DNA of 64,000 nucleotides, taken from Pseudomonadota bacterium (lineage in GTDB: Bacteria; Desulfobacterota; Desulfovibrionia; Desulfovibrionales; Desulfomicrobiaceae). The stretch spans positions 1 through 64,000 of the forward strand of contig JAEWKZ010000109.1 of the NCBI GenBank assembly GCA_023393525.1, given 5' to 3'. The position numbers and the translations under genes are program-made. Below the pieces are notes generated by a model. That model was not told where the DNA came from. It did no database searches and saw only the letters and a program-made list of their open reading frames with translations. How positions within the stretch are numbered: the first letter of the stretch is position 1; every line of letters begins with the position of its first letter. Of the stretch, positions 53,813 to 62,430 are shown one piece after another.

Positions 53813-55674
53813 ATCTCGCTCTCCTTGGAATTGCCGTTTGATAGGGGCCGGACCTCCACGATCCGGGCCTGAAATCTTTCCTGGGCCTCACGCACCACGG
53901 GGTCGGTCTGGGCCATCTCGCGCAGTTCCGCGCGGGTCTTGCGCACCGCCTCCACCGGGGTCTCCACGCGCACCGCCACCCCCGGACCGAAATAGGTCCG
54001 CGCCGCTTCCAAAAGCACGGGCATGCAGGTCTTCAGGCGGTCGCACAAAAAGACATGCTGGCTGGTCAGCACGAGCTCCGCGCCCTGCAACTCGCCCCGG
54101 GCCTTGTCCAGGGCGGGCAGAGGCCTGGCCCCCTCGCCCCGGTTGGCGCAAAAGGCCACGAACCCGGCCCAGTTCCGGGGGCCATCCGGCACGGCCTGAG
54201 CGGCAGGCGCGGCCTGGGCGACAGGCGCGGCCTGGGCGACAGGCGCGGCCTGTGCGACGGGCGCGGGCTGAGAGGGCGTAGGACCACTGCCCTGGGCGCC
54301 AGAGCCGCGAAAGTCGGCCTGCGCCTCCCGCAACGTGGCGTCCGGGGCGGACGGCCGACCGGATGCGGCGCCGCCCGCCACATGGGGCGGCGTCGCCGGC
54401 CGCGCCGGGGGCGCAGGGCGGGAGGCCGGAGCCTGCGTCTGGTTTTGCTGCGCAGCGGGCGTTCTCGGTTCGCCCGACGCTCGCGGCGCGACGGGCGGAG
54501 CCGCTGGCCTGGACGGCGCAGGTCTGGCCGACGGGCCGGGAGCGCCGCCGGGCCTGGCCTCGCCCGCGCCCATGGCCAAAAGGTCCGGCAGGCAGGCCAG
54601 GTTGAGGAGCAGAAGCTCCAGGGCCAGGGCCGGTTCCATGCTGGTCAGCACCTTGCGTTGGCTGTCCAGGGTCATCTGCCAGGCCGCGTGCAGGTGCCCG
54701 AGGGAAAAGCCGGGCGCGACGGAAGCCCAGATATCCACCTCTTCGGCGGGCAGGTCGATGATGCCTCGGGCGGCCTCGCCCATCTGGTGCAGCAGAAAGA
54801 GATTGCGCCAGCATCCGGCCAGCTCGCGCAGAAAAAAGCCCAGGTCCACGCCCTGGTCCAGAATTTCCGTCAGCAGGGCGTGCAGGCCGTGCAGATCACG
54901 GGACTGCACGCACTCGACCAGGCGCACGAAAACCTCGCTCCCGGCCAGCCCCAGCACCTCGCGCACGTCGGCCAGGGTCAGGGAGTCGGAGCCCAGGGCC
55001 ATGACCTGCCCCAAAAGCGACATGCCGTCGCGCACCGAGCCCGCGCCGCGCCGGGCGATGAGGGTCACGGCCGTCGGTTCGGCGGGCACTCCCTCGCGGG
55101 ACAGCACGCCGTCCAGATGCCGTACCAGCTCGGCCTGGGGCAGGCGCTTGAACACGAAATGCTGGCAGCGGCTGATGATGGTCTGGGGAAATTTCTCCGG
55201 CTCCGTGGTGGCCATGATGAAGGTCACGTGCCCGGGCGGCTCCTCGAGGGTTTTCAGGAGCGCGTTGAAGGCCTGCTTGGAGAGCATGTGCGCTTCGTCG
55301 ATGATGATGACCTTGTAGCGGCATTCAAGGGGCGCGTAGCCCACGTCCTCTTTCAGGCGGCGGACATTGTCCACGCCGGTGTTGGAGGCGCCGTCGATCT
55401 CGACCACGTCCACGGCCGAGCCCAAGGTGATCTGGCGGCAGATGGGGCACTGGTTGCAGGGCTCCTCGGCCGGTCCGTTCATGCAGTTGAGGGCCTTGGC
55501 GAAGATGCGGGCCAGGGTGGTCTTGCCCACTCCTCTGGTTCCGCTGAACAGATAGGCCGGCGCGACCCGTCCGGAGGACGCGGCGCGCGAAAGGATGCGC
55601 TTGACGGCGTCCTGTCCGGCCACTTCTGCAAAACTCTGAGGGCGGTAACGGGCGGTAAGGCTTTCCTGGCTCAT
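53809..55674 (-). CDS. dnaX: DNA polymerase III subunits gamma and tau
   Basis: A 621-residue clamp-loader subunit. The AAA+ domain starts ARYRPQSFAEVAGQ, Walker A is GTRGVGKTT, the zinc Cys group is CMNGPAEEPCNQCPIC, and Walker B IIIDEAHML. The collar domain ends about 375. A long Pro/Ala-rich linker follows (about 385-520), containing a near-perfect AAPVAQ tandem repeat, then a C-terminal tau-type domain. No obvious A-rich slippery sequence for a gamma frameshift was seen. The start MSQESLTARY lacks a clear ribosome-binding site. Confidence 0.93.
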   Translation of the reverse strand: MSQESLTARYRPQSFAEVAGQDAVKRILSRAASSGRVAPAYLFSGTRGVGKTTLARIFAKALNCMNGPAEEPCNQCPICRQITLGSAVDVVEIDGASNTGVDNVRRLKEDVGYAPLECRYKVIIIDEAHMLSKQAFNALLKTLEEPPGHVTFIMATTEPEKFPQTIISRCQHFVFKRLPQAELVRHLDGVLSREGVPAEPTAVTLIARRGAGSVRDGMSLLGQVMALGSDSLTLADVREVLGLAGSEVFVRLVECVQSRDLHGLHALLTEILDQGVDLGFFLRELAGCWRNLFLLHQMGEAARGIIDLPAEEVDIWASVAPGFSLGHLHAAWQMTLDSQRKVLTSMEPALALELLLLNLACLPDLLAMGAGEARPGGAPGPSARPAPSRPAAPPVAPRASGEPRTPAAQQNQTQAPASRPAPPARPATPPHVAGGAASGRPSAPDATLREAQADFRGSGAQGSGPTPSQPAPVAQAAPVAQAAPVAQAAPAAQAVPDGPRNWAGFVAFCANRGEGARPLPALDKARGELQGAELVLTSQHVFLCDRLKTCMPVLLEAARTYFGPGVAVRVETPVEAVRKTRAELREMAQTDPVVREAQERFQARIVEVRPLSNGNSKESEI

Positions 55675-55752
55675 GGTGCGTGGAGGGGGGTGCGGAAGTT
55701 CATGAAACGCCGGGCTCCGCGAAACGAAGCCCGGCCTGGACGGCATTTCGGT

Positions 55753-56676
55753 CTAGATCGTGTAGCGGGCCAGCCACTTGCCGTACTTGGGATTGTCGCC
55801 GCGCAGCAGCTTGAAATAGGCGTCCTGCAGGGCCGCCGTGACCGGGCCGCGGCTGCCCTGGCCGATGGTGCGGCGGTCGATTTCGCGGATGGGCGTGACC
55901 TCCGCCGCCGTGCCGGTGAAGAAGGCCTCGTCGGCGCAGTACAGCTCGTCGCGGGTGAAACGCTCCTCCACCACGGGGTAGCCCAGGTCCTCGGCCAGGA
56001 TCATGAGCGTCTCGCGGGTGATGCCGGCCAGGATGGAACCCAGGGGCGGAGTCTTGACCACGCCGTTTCGGACCATGAAGATGTTTTCCCCGGTGGCCTC
56101 GGAAACGTACCCTTCGGCGTCGAGCATCAGGGCCTCGTGGTAGCCGTCGGCCAGGGCCTCGCGCTTGGCCAGCACGGAGTTGACGTAGTTGCCGCAGGTC
56201 TTGGCCTTGGTCATCATAACGTTGACGTGGTGCCGGGTGAAGGTCGAGGTCTTGATGCGGATGCCCTTTTCCAGGGCCTCGGCGCCCAGGTACGCGCCCC
56301 AGGGCCAGGTGGCGATGATGGTCTGGATGGGATTGTCGCCGGGAAAGACGCCCATGGCTCCGGCGCCGATGAAGCACAGGGGGCGGACGTAGCCCTCGGG
56401 CTGGCGGTTGGCTTTCAAGGTTTCGATGATGGCGTCGAAAATCTGCTGCTGGGTGAAGGGGATGACCATCTCGTTGATCTTGGCCGACAGGAAGAGCCGC
56501 TCCACATGCTCCTGCAGCCGGAAAACGGCCGAGGTCCCGTCGGAGCACACGTAACAGCGGATGCCCTCGAACACGCCCACGCCGTAGTGCAGGGTGTGCG
56601 TCAGGACATGGACCTGCGCCTCGTCCCAGGGCACGAGCTTGCCGTCGAACCAAATCTTGTCAGCTTTCTGAACCAT
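55753..56676 (-). CDS. ilvE: Branched-chain amino acid aminotransferase
   Basis: A 307-residue fold-type IV PLP enzyme. HVLTHTLHYGVGVFEGIRCY is the N-terminal signature. The lysine that binds PLP lies in MMTKAKTCGNYVNSVLAK, and EGYVSEATGENIFMV and FFTGTAAEVTPI complete the cofactor site. It catalyses the last step of valine, leucine and isoleucine synthesis. GAGGAGG precedes the ATG. It lies in the same direction as der upstream and dnaX downstream (gaps of about 100 and 78 bases). Confidence 0.94.
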   Translation of the reverse strand: MVQKADKIWFDGKLVPWDEAQVHVLTHTLHYGVGVFEGIRCYVCSDGTSAVFRLQEHVERLFLSAKINEMVIPFTQQQIFDAIIETLKANRQPEGYVRPLCFIGAGAMGVFPGDNPIQTIIATWPWGAYLGAEALEKGIRIKTSTFTRHHVNVMMTKAKTCGNYVNSVLAKREALADGYHEALMLDAEGYVSEATGENIFMVRNGVVKTPPLGSILAGITRETLMILAEDLGYPVVEERFTRDELYCADEAFFTGTAAEVTPIREIDRRTIGQGSRGPVTAALQDAYFKLLRGDNPKYGKWLARYTI

Positions 56677-56779
56677 ACATCCTCCTCGATAAGGGCGTCT
56701 TTTTTGGGGCCCGGACAGGGGCTCCGGGGCGTGCCCGGACACTAGGGCAAGGCCGGGGTCCGGTCAAGGGAAGCCGGTT

Positions 56780-58117
56780 CTACCTGCCCTTCTCGTTGTC
56801 GTGGCTGGAGCGGAACACCATGCGGATGGGCGTCTTGTCCATGCGGAAGACCTTGCGCAGCTGGTTCTCCAGGTAGCGCACGTAGCTGCCGTGAAAAAGC
56901 TTCTCGTCGTTGACGAAGAAGACGAAGGTCGGGGGCCGGGAGTCGGCCTGGGTCATGTAGTAGATCTTGCCCCGGCGTCCGCCCATGACCGGCGGCTGGT
57001 GCCGCTCGGTGACCATCTTGACCAGGCGGTTCAGCTCGCCCGTGGTCACGCGCTGCCCGCACTGCTCCCAGAGCTTCTCGACCAGGGGCAAAAGCCCGCC
57101 CAGCCCGGCCATGGACACCGACGAGGAATAGAGCACGGGCACATGGGCGCAGAAGGCGAACTGGTCCACCAGGTCCTTCTTGGTCCTGGCCAGCTGATCC
57201 TTGGTCAACAGGTCGATCTTGTTGACCACGATGACAAAGGGGATCTTCTCCGTGTCCAGAAAGGACAAGAGGCGCTTGTCCTGCCCGACCACGCCGTCCA
57301 TGACGTCGAGCACCAGCACGACCACATCGGCCTGCTTGGCGGCCTGCATGGAGTGCACGACGCTGAAGTATTCCAGGGAATCGGTGACCTTGGACTTGCG
57401 GCGCACCCCGGCGGTGTCCACGAAGGTGTAGGTCTTGCCACCGCGCTGCACGGCCACGTCCACGCAGTCGCGGGTGGTCCCGGCTTCGGCGCTGACCATG
57501 AGCCGCTTCTTGCCCAGAAGCGCGTTGATGGTCGAGGACTTGCCCGCGTTGGGACGGCCAAGCAGGGCGATCTTGAGACCGCCCAGGGGCTGCTCGACGT
57601 TTTCGCACTCGTCCTTGGGCAGCGCCCTCTCGATCATGTCGCGCAGATCGCCCATGCCGAAGCCGTGGGCAGCGGACACGCACTGCAGCGGGAAGGCCAG
57701 GGCGTAGAATTCCGCCGCCAGGCTCTCCTCCTGCTCGGGGCCGTCGACCTTGTTGACGATGACGCGCACTTCCTTGCCGCTCTGGCGCAGATACTGCCCG
57801 ACCTGCTCGTCCTGGGGATGCAGCCCGGTGCGGCCGTCGACGATGAACAGGATCAGATCCGCCCCGGCCATGGCCTCACGGGCCTGTTCGAAAATGCTGA
57901 TCTCGATCTCGTCGCTGGAGTCGGGAACAAGCCCGCCGGTGTCGATGAGCATGTAGGAACGCGTTTCGCCGCGCACCTCGCTGAAGATGCTGTCCCGGGT
58001 CACTCCGGCCATGTCGTGGGTGATGGAGACCCGCTTCTTGATGAGGCGGTTGAAAAGGGTGGATTTGCCCACGTTGGGACGCCCGATGAGGGCCACCATG
58101 GGAAGATGCTGGTTCAT
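56780..58117 (-). CDS. der: Ribosome-assembly GTPase Der (EngA)
   Basis: A 445-residue protein with two tandem GTPase domains: GRPNVGKST (about 12-20) with DTGGLV, and GRPNAGKSS (about 186-194) with DTAGVRRKS. A C-terminal KH-like domain (RPPTFVFFVNDEKLFHGSYVRYLENQLR) follows. It acts in 50S subunit maturation. Its start overlaps the mtnA stop by 4 bases. Confidence 0.95.
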   Translation of the reverse strand: MNQHLPMVALIGRPNVGKSTLFNRLIKKRVSITHDMAGVTRDSIFSEVRGETRSYMLIDTGGLVPDSSDEIEISIFEQAREAMAGADLILFIVDGRTGLHPQDEQVGQYLRQSGKEVRVIVNKVDGPEQEESLAAEFYALAFPLQCVSAAHGFGMGDLRDMIERALPKDECENVEQPLGGLKIALLGRPNAGKSSTINALLGKKRLMVSAEAGTTRDCVDVAVQRGGKTYTFVDTAGVRRKSKVTDSLEYFSVVHSMQAAKQADVVVLVLDVMDGVVGQDKRLLSFLDTEKIPFVIVVNKIDLLTKDQLARTKKDLVDQFAFCAHVPVLYSSSVSMAGLGGLLPLVEKLWEQCGQRVTTGELNRLVKMVTERHQPPVMGGRRGKIYYMTQADSRPPTFVFFVNDEKLFHGSYVRYLENQLRKVFRMDKTPIRMVFRSSHDNEKGR

Positions 58118-59160
58118 GGTCTGCGTTCCTGGCCGATGATCTCGGCGATACTCGATGTGTAGGGCGGGGAAAGCACCCCGCGTTCGGTGATAATGCCCGT
58201 GATCAGGGAATGATCCGTGACGTCGAAAGCGTAGTTGAAAACCGGGACCCCGTCGGGGGTGATCTGCGTGGCTCCGACGTGGGTCACTTCCAGGGGCGTG
58301 CGGTCCTCGATGGGGATGAGGCTGCCGTCCGGCGTGGCCAGATCGAAGGTGGAGCTGGGCGCGGCCACGTAGAAGGGGATGCCGTAGTGCCGGGCCAGGA
58401 TGGCCACGCCGGAGGTGCCGATCTTGTTGGCCACGTCGCCGCTCGCGACGATGCGGTCCGCCCCGACCACGACCTTCTGGACCAGCCCGCGCTGCATGAG
58501 GAGCGAACAGGCGTTGTCGCAGGCCACGGTGACGGGGATGGAGTCCTTGTACAGCTCGTAGGCGGTCAGACGCGCACCCTGCAGAAAGGGCCGGGTCTCG
58601 TTGGCGATGACGGAAATTTTCTTGCCCATGTCCACGGCCCCGCGGATCACGCCCAGGGCCGTGCCGTACCCGGCCGTGGCCAGGGCCCCGGCGTTGCAGT
58701 GGGTCATGACCGTGTCGCCGTCGTCCAGCAAAGCTCCGCCGAAGCGGCCCATGGCCTTGTTCATGGCGATGTCCTCGGCGTGGATCTTCATGGCCAGGGC
58801 CGACCAGACCCCGCCCAGTTCGCGCGGGTCCTGGATGCCCGCTCCGGCCTCGCGCATCAGGGCCACGGCCCAGGCCAGATTGACCGCCGTGGGCCGCGCC
58901 TGGGCGAGCAGGCTCAGCAACCGCTCAAGCTCGCTGCGCCAATACGCCCCCGCCGCCATGGCCTGGTTCAGCGCGATGCGGCAGCCGTAGACGGCGCTGA
59001 CCCCGATGGCCGGAGCCCCGCGCACGACCATGGTCTGCAGGGCGTAGATGACGTCCTCCACGGTGCGGCAGACGAACGTCTCCTCCACCAGGGGCAGTTT
59101 GCGCTGGTCCAGGAGCAGGAGGGTCGTAGCCTCCGCGTCGAACCGAATGTGATCTTCCAT
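58114..59160 (-). CDS. mtnA: S-methyl-5-thioribose-1-phosphate isomerase
   Basis: A 348-residue protein of the eIF2B-alpha/MtnA fold. Family segments are TMVVRGAPAIGVSAVYG, THCNAGALATAGYGTALG (catalytic Cys), VIANETRPFLQGARLTAYEL, and ADRIVASGDVANKIGTSGVAILA (catalytic Asp). It isomerises MTR-1-P to MTRu-1-P in methionine salvage. No other salvage gene is adjacent. It overlaps der by 4 bases. Confidence 0.93.
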   Translation of the reverse strand: MEDHIRFDAEATTLLLLDQRKLPLVEETFVCRTVEDVIYALQTMVVRGAPAIGVSAVYGCRIALNQAMAAGAYWRSELERLLSLLAQARPTAVNLAWAVALMREAGAGIQDPRELGGVWSALAMKIHAEDIAMNKAMGRFGGALLDDGDTVMTHCNAGALATAGYGTALGVIRGAVDMGKKISVIANETRPFLQGARLTAYELYKDSIPVTVACDNACSLLMQRGLVQKVVVGADRIVASGDVANKIGTSGVAILARHYGIPFYVAAPSSTFDLATPDGSLIPIEDRTPLEVTHVGATQITPDGVPVFNYAFDVTDHSLITGIITERGVLSPPYTSSIAEIIGQERRP

Positions 59161-59262
59161 GAAAAACCTCTTAAAGAATGCGACTTATGGGAAATCCGGG
59201 ACGTATGGTTTTTTTGTGCATAGGCTCCATGTTTCCCATAGATCCCGCTTCTCCTTCCCAAC

Positions 59263-59296
59263 AAAAAAAACCGGACCACCACGCAGCCCGGTTTCT
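59263..59296 (-). terminator. Intrinsic terminator after the parvulin gene
   Basis: On the minus strand AAACCGG ... CCGGTTT is followed by a run of T, about 20 bases after the parvulin stop. Confidence 0.75.
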
Positions 59297-59316
59297 CAGA
59301 CAGGCCAGGCCCCGTC

Positions 59317-59598
59317 TCAGGAGCGTTCGGTCACTTCCACCAGGTGGTAGCCGAACTGGGTCTTGACCGGGCCGTGCACCACGCCGACGGCTTCGTTGAA
59401 GCAGACGTGATCGAACTCGGGCACCATCTGACCGGGGCCGAAGGCTCCCAGGTCGCCGCCGCGCTTGCCGGACGGGCACTGGGAGTAATTGCGGGCGATT
59501 TCGGCGAAGTCCCCCCCCTCTTCGGTGATCTTCTTTTTCAGAGCCTGACAAACCTCTTCCGTCGCCACCAGAATGTGACGGGCACGTGCTTTGGCCAT
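59317..59598 (-). CDS. ppiC: Parvulin-type peptidyl-prolyl isomerase
   Basis: A 93-residue single-domain parvulin: ARARHILVATEEVCQALKKKI, then FAEIARNYSQCPSGKRGGDLGAFGPGQMVPEFD and KTQFGYHLVEV, all hallmark blocks. There is no signal peptide, so it is cytoplasmic like E. coli PpiC. GAAGGAG precedes the ATG. It follows the 2-oxoacid oxidoreductase genes by 64 bases. Confidence 0.93.
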   Translation of the reverse strand: MAKARARHILVATEEVCQALKKKITEEGGDFAEIARNYSQCPSGKRGGDLGAFGPGQMVPEFDHVCFNEAVGVVHGPVKTQFGYHLVEVTERS

Positions 59599-59662
59599 GG
59601 TATTCTCCTTCTTTTTTTTCGTGGCCCTACCCGGATGCCCGTCACTTGGCAAGACGACCGGA

Positions 59663-60508
59663 TCAGGCGTAGGCGAGCATGCGCCGTCTGACGGCCTCCA
59701 TATCAACAGGTCTGCGGTAGAGCGGGCCATCCGCGCACTGTGGCAGCGTCGCGTCCTTGGCGGGGCGCTCCTCGCGGTACAGCACGCCGATGGGTATCTC
59801 GTCGCCGAAGGTCCGGGCCACGGCCATGGCCGCGGCCCAATCGCCCGGATCGTGGCCGGCCTCCTTGCAGCGGGCCTTGTACCAGGCGAAGGTGTTGACC
59901 TTGTTGAAGGAGATGCAGGGCGAATGCATGTCCACCAGGGCGAAGCCCGGATGCCGCATGGCCTGGGCGATGGTCCGGGCCGCGTGCTCCTTAAAGCCCG
60001 AAAAGCTCCGTGCGACGAAGGAGGCGCGCATGGCCACGGCCACGGCCACGGGGTTGAAGGGCTGGTCGAAGACGCCCAGGGGGTTGTTCTTGGTCTTGTG
60101 CCCGGCCATGGTCGTGGGGCTCGACTGCCCCTTGGTCAGGCCGTAGATCTGATTGTCGTGCACGATGAGGGTGATGTTCACGTTGCGGCGGATGGCGGCC
60201 AGAAAATGATTGCCGCCCTCGCCGTAGGTGCATCCGTCGCCCGACTCCACCAGCACGGTCATCTCCGGGTTGGCCAGCTTGACGGCCTGGGCCGGCGGCA
60301 GGGCGCGGCCGTGCAGGCCGTTGAATCCGTTGCACTTGAGGTAATGCACGATCTTGGCCGCCTGCCCGATGCCGGAGACCATCACGAACTGATGCGGCAG
60401 GATGCCCTGGTCGGCCAGGGCGTCCTTGACGGCCAGAAGCACGTCGTGGTTGCCGCAGCCGGGGCACCAGCTGGTCGTGAATTCGCCGTAGGTTTTGGTG
60501 TCGATCAT
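59663..60508 (-). CDS. 2-oxoacid:ferredoxin oxidoreductase, beta subunit
   Basis: A 281-residue thiamine-diphosphate subunit. WCPGCGNHDVLLA gives the cluster/TPP cysteines and GDGCTYGEGGNHFLAAIRRN is the TPP-binding block; DNQIYGLTKGQSSPTT follows. It pairs with the alpha subunit encoded upstream (ATGA overlap). The substrate is probably 2-oxoglutarate or another 2-oxoacid (KorB type). It provides ferredoxin-linked oxidative decarboxylation in an anaerobe. Confidence 0.9.
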   Translation of the reverse strand: MIDTKTYGEFTTSWCPGCGNHDVLLAVKDALADQGILPHQFVMVSGIGQAAKIVHYLKCNGFNGLHGRALPPAQAVKLANPEMTVLVESGDGCTYGEGGNHFLAAIRRNVNITLIVHDNQIYGLTKGQSSPTTMAGHKTKNNPLGVFDQPFNPVAVAVAMRASFVARSFSGFKEHAARTIAQAMRHPGFALVDMHSPCISFNKVNTFAWYKARCKEAGHDPGDWAAAMAVARTFGDEIPIGVLYREERPAKDATLPQCADGPLYRRPVDMEAVRRRMLAYA

Positions 60509-62199
60509 AAGGCCTCCAGGATGGGCTGCAACCGCTCCATGACGAACCCGGTCGTCAGGGTCCGGCCGTCATAGCGCAGAACGGTGTCGTGGATGTGAAA
60601 ACCTGTGGTCTTGCGCAGCAGGCCCGCGAACTGGGCGGTGCTGTTGCCTTCCACAGTCACGACTGTCCGTGCCGCTTCAAGATGCGGCATGAAGGTTTCG
60701 GGAACAAGAGGCCAGACCTGTGTGAAGCACAGGCAGGCGGCCTTGACCCCGCTTGCGCGCAGACCCGCGGCCACTTCGCGCAGGACCTCGCAGGAAGACC
60801 CCCAGCCGACCAGCAGCAGGTCCGGCTCTTCGTCGCCCGAAAACTCCGGCGGCAGCACTGCGGAAAGCAGCGCTTCCATCTTGGCCAGACGCTTGTCCTG
60901 CATGCGCACGCGGGTGGCTCCGTCCTCGATGATATGTCCGGCCTCGTTGTGCTCGTGGGAATCGGCCAGGACCAGGCTCTGTCCGTGCCCGGGAATGCGG
61001 CGGGGCGAAATGGGCTTGTCCCAGTTGTAGCGGCGGTAGTTTCCGGGGTCGGAATCTTCAAGATCCGGACCGGCGACCGGCGGCAGGCCGTCCAGGTCAA
61101 AGGGGGCCACGGAACGCACCGCGCTGGCCAGATACTGATCCGAGAGCACGAACACCGGCCCCTGGCTTTTTTCGGCCAGATCAAAAGCCCTGCGGGTCAG
61201 ATAAAAGCAATCCTCCGGCGTGGCCGGAGCGAGGATGGCGCGAGGGAATTCGCCGTGCCCGGCGTGGAGCACCAGTTCCAGGTCGGCCTGCTCCGTGCGC
61301 GTGGCCAGACCCGTGGCCGGGCCGGGCCGTTGCACCACGACAAAGACCACGGGCGTCTCGGAAACCCCGGCCATGCTGACGGCCTCGGTCATCAGGGCGA
61401 ACCCGCCGCCCGAGGTGGGCACGATGCTCGGCGCTCCGGCATAGGCCGCGCCCAGGGCCATGTTCGCGGCCGCGATCTCGTCCTCGGCCTGCTCCACCAC
61501 CACGCCCATCTCCACAGCCGCCTGCACCAGCCCCTCGGCGATGGAGGTGGCCGGAGACATGGGGTAGTACCCGCAAAAACGCACTCCGGCCGCCAGCGCT
61601 CCGAGCACGATGGCCTGATTGCCGTCCATGCTCAGCATCCCGGACAGGCCCGCGCTTTCGGGCAGAGGCAGGCCCGGCGCGTTTTCGGAGGCCCATTTCA
61701 TGGAGGCCGCCAGCACGCGCAGATTGCTGGACACGATCTCGTCCCCCTTGGCCCGGAACTGCTCCTCAAGCTGCTCCTCGAACAGGGACGCCTCAAGACC
61801 CATCATGGCCCCGAGCACGCCGAGCAGGGCCACGTTGCGGAAAACGGGACGCGAGGCCAGCTCGGCAAAGGGTATGGCCACCATGCCGGGCAGGGCAGGA
61901 AGCTCCCAGGCCGCGTCGGCCAGGATGATGCCCGGCTCCTTGAGCTTGTCCTTGTGCAGGTCCACGCTCTCCCGGCTCATGGCCGCCAGCAGGTGAAAGG
62001 TGTCCGCAGGCCCCTGCACGGGGCTCGAACCGATGCGCAGACGAAAATTGTTGTGTCCGCCCCGCACCCGGGACATGACATGCTGGGCCGCGAGCAGATG
62101 CCTGCCCGAGCGGACCACGGCCTTGCCCAGCAGCCCGGACACGGTGTCCAGGCCCTGACCGGCCTCCCCTCCCATGATCAAATGCAGTTCCTTGTGCAC
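60505..62199 (-). CDS. 2-oxoacid:ferredoxin oxidoreductase, fused gamma-alpha subunit
   Basis: A 564-residue protein. Residues about 1-190 are the gamma domain (LIMGGEAGQGLDTVSGLLGKAV, SRVRGGHNNFRLRIG). Residues about 210-564 are the alpha domain (GNQAIVLGALAAGVRFCGYYPMSPATSIAEGL; VEQAEDEIAAANMALGAAYAGAPSIVPTSGGGFALM). This is the two-subunit KorAB layout with no separate ferredoxin-type delta subunit. The start is GTG (VHKELHLIMGG) with AAGGAG before it; the longer open frame is not supported. Confidence 0.9.
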   Translation of the reverse strand: MHKELHLIMGGEAGQGLDTVSGLLGKAVVRSGRHLLAAQHVMSRVRGGHNNFRLRIGSSPVQGPADTFHLLAAMSRESVDLHKDKLKEPGIILADAAWELPALPGMVAIPFAELASRPVFRNVALLGVLGAMMGLEASLFEEQLEEQFRAKGDEIVSSNLRVLAASMKWASENAPGLPLPESAGLSGMLSMDGNQAIVLGALAAGVRFCGYYPMSPATSIAEGLVQAAVEMGVVVEQAEDEIAAANMALGAAYAGAPSIVPTSGGGFALMTEAVSMAGVSETPVVFVVVQRPGPATGLATRTEQADLELVLHAGHGEFPRAILAPATPEDCFYLTRRAFDLAEKSQGPVFVLSDQYLASAVRSVAPFDLDGLPPVAGPDLEDSDPGNYRRYNWDKPISPRRIPGHGQSLVLADSHEHNEAGHIIEDGATRVRMQDKRLAKMEALLSAVLPPEFSGDEEPDLLLVGWGSSCEVLREVAAGLRASGVKAACLCFTQVWPLVPETFMPHLEAARTVVTVEGNSTAQFAGLLRKTTGFHIHDTVLRYDGRTLTTGFVMERLQPILEAL

Positions 62200-62430
62200 G
62201 GATAGCTCCTTGGTTTCCCATGCCCGGCGATGGCGCGGCATGAATTTCGACCATTCTTCTGCTGGCATATTTTGCCGCGGGAAACAACCTCCTGGGCGGA
62301 AAAACAGCCAGACGGCGGGACATCGGGCCGCAACCCCTGCCCCGCCGGGGAGGGCGACCACTGGACGGGGCAGGCGGAAATCCTTAAGGCAGTCGCGGCA
62401 AGCAGGCTCATTCGCAACCAGGAAACACCC

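Noticed and set aside
54000..54300. Programmed frameshift site in dnaX
   Set aside because: No A-rich slippery heptamer with a following stem was recognised in the linker region.
54055..56745. 896-codon plus-strand open frame
   Set aside because: Shadow of dnaX and ilvE; low-complexity Gly/Arg-rich translation.
59185..59245. TATGGGAAA/TTTCCCATA inverted repeat before mtnA as a riboswitch
   Set aside because: The arms are far apart and no known SAM or other aptamer motif is recognisable.
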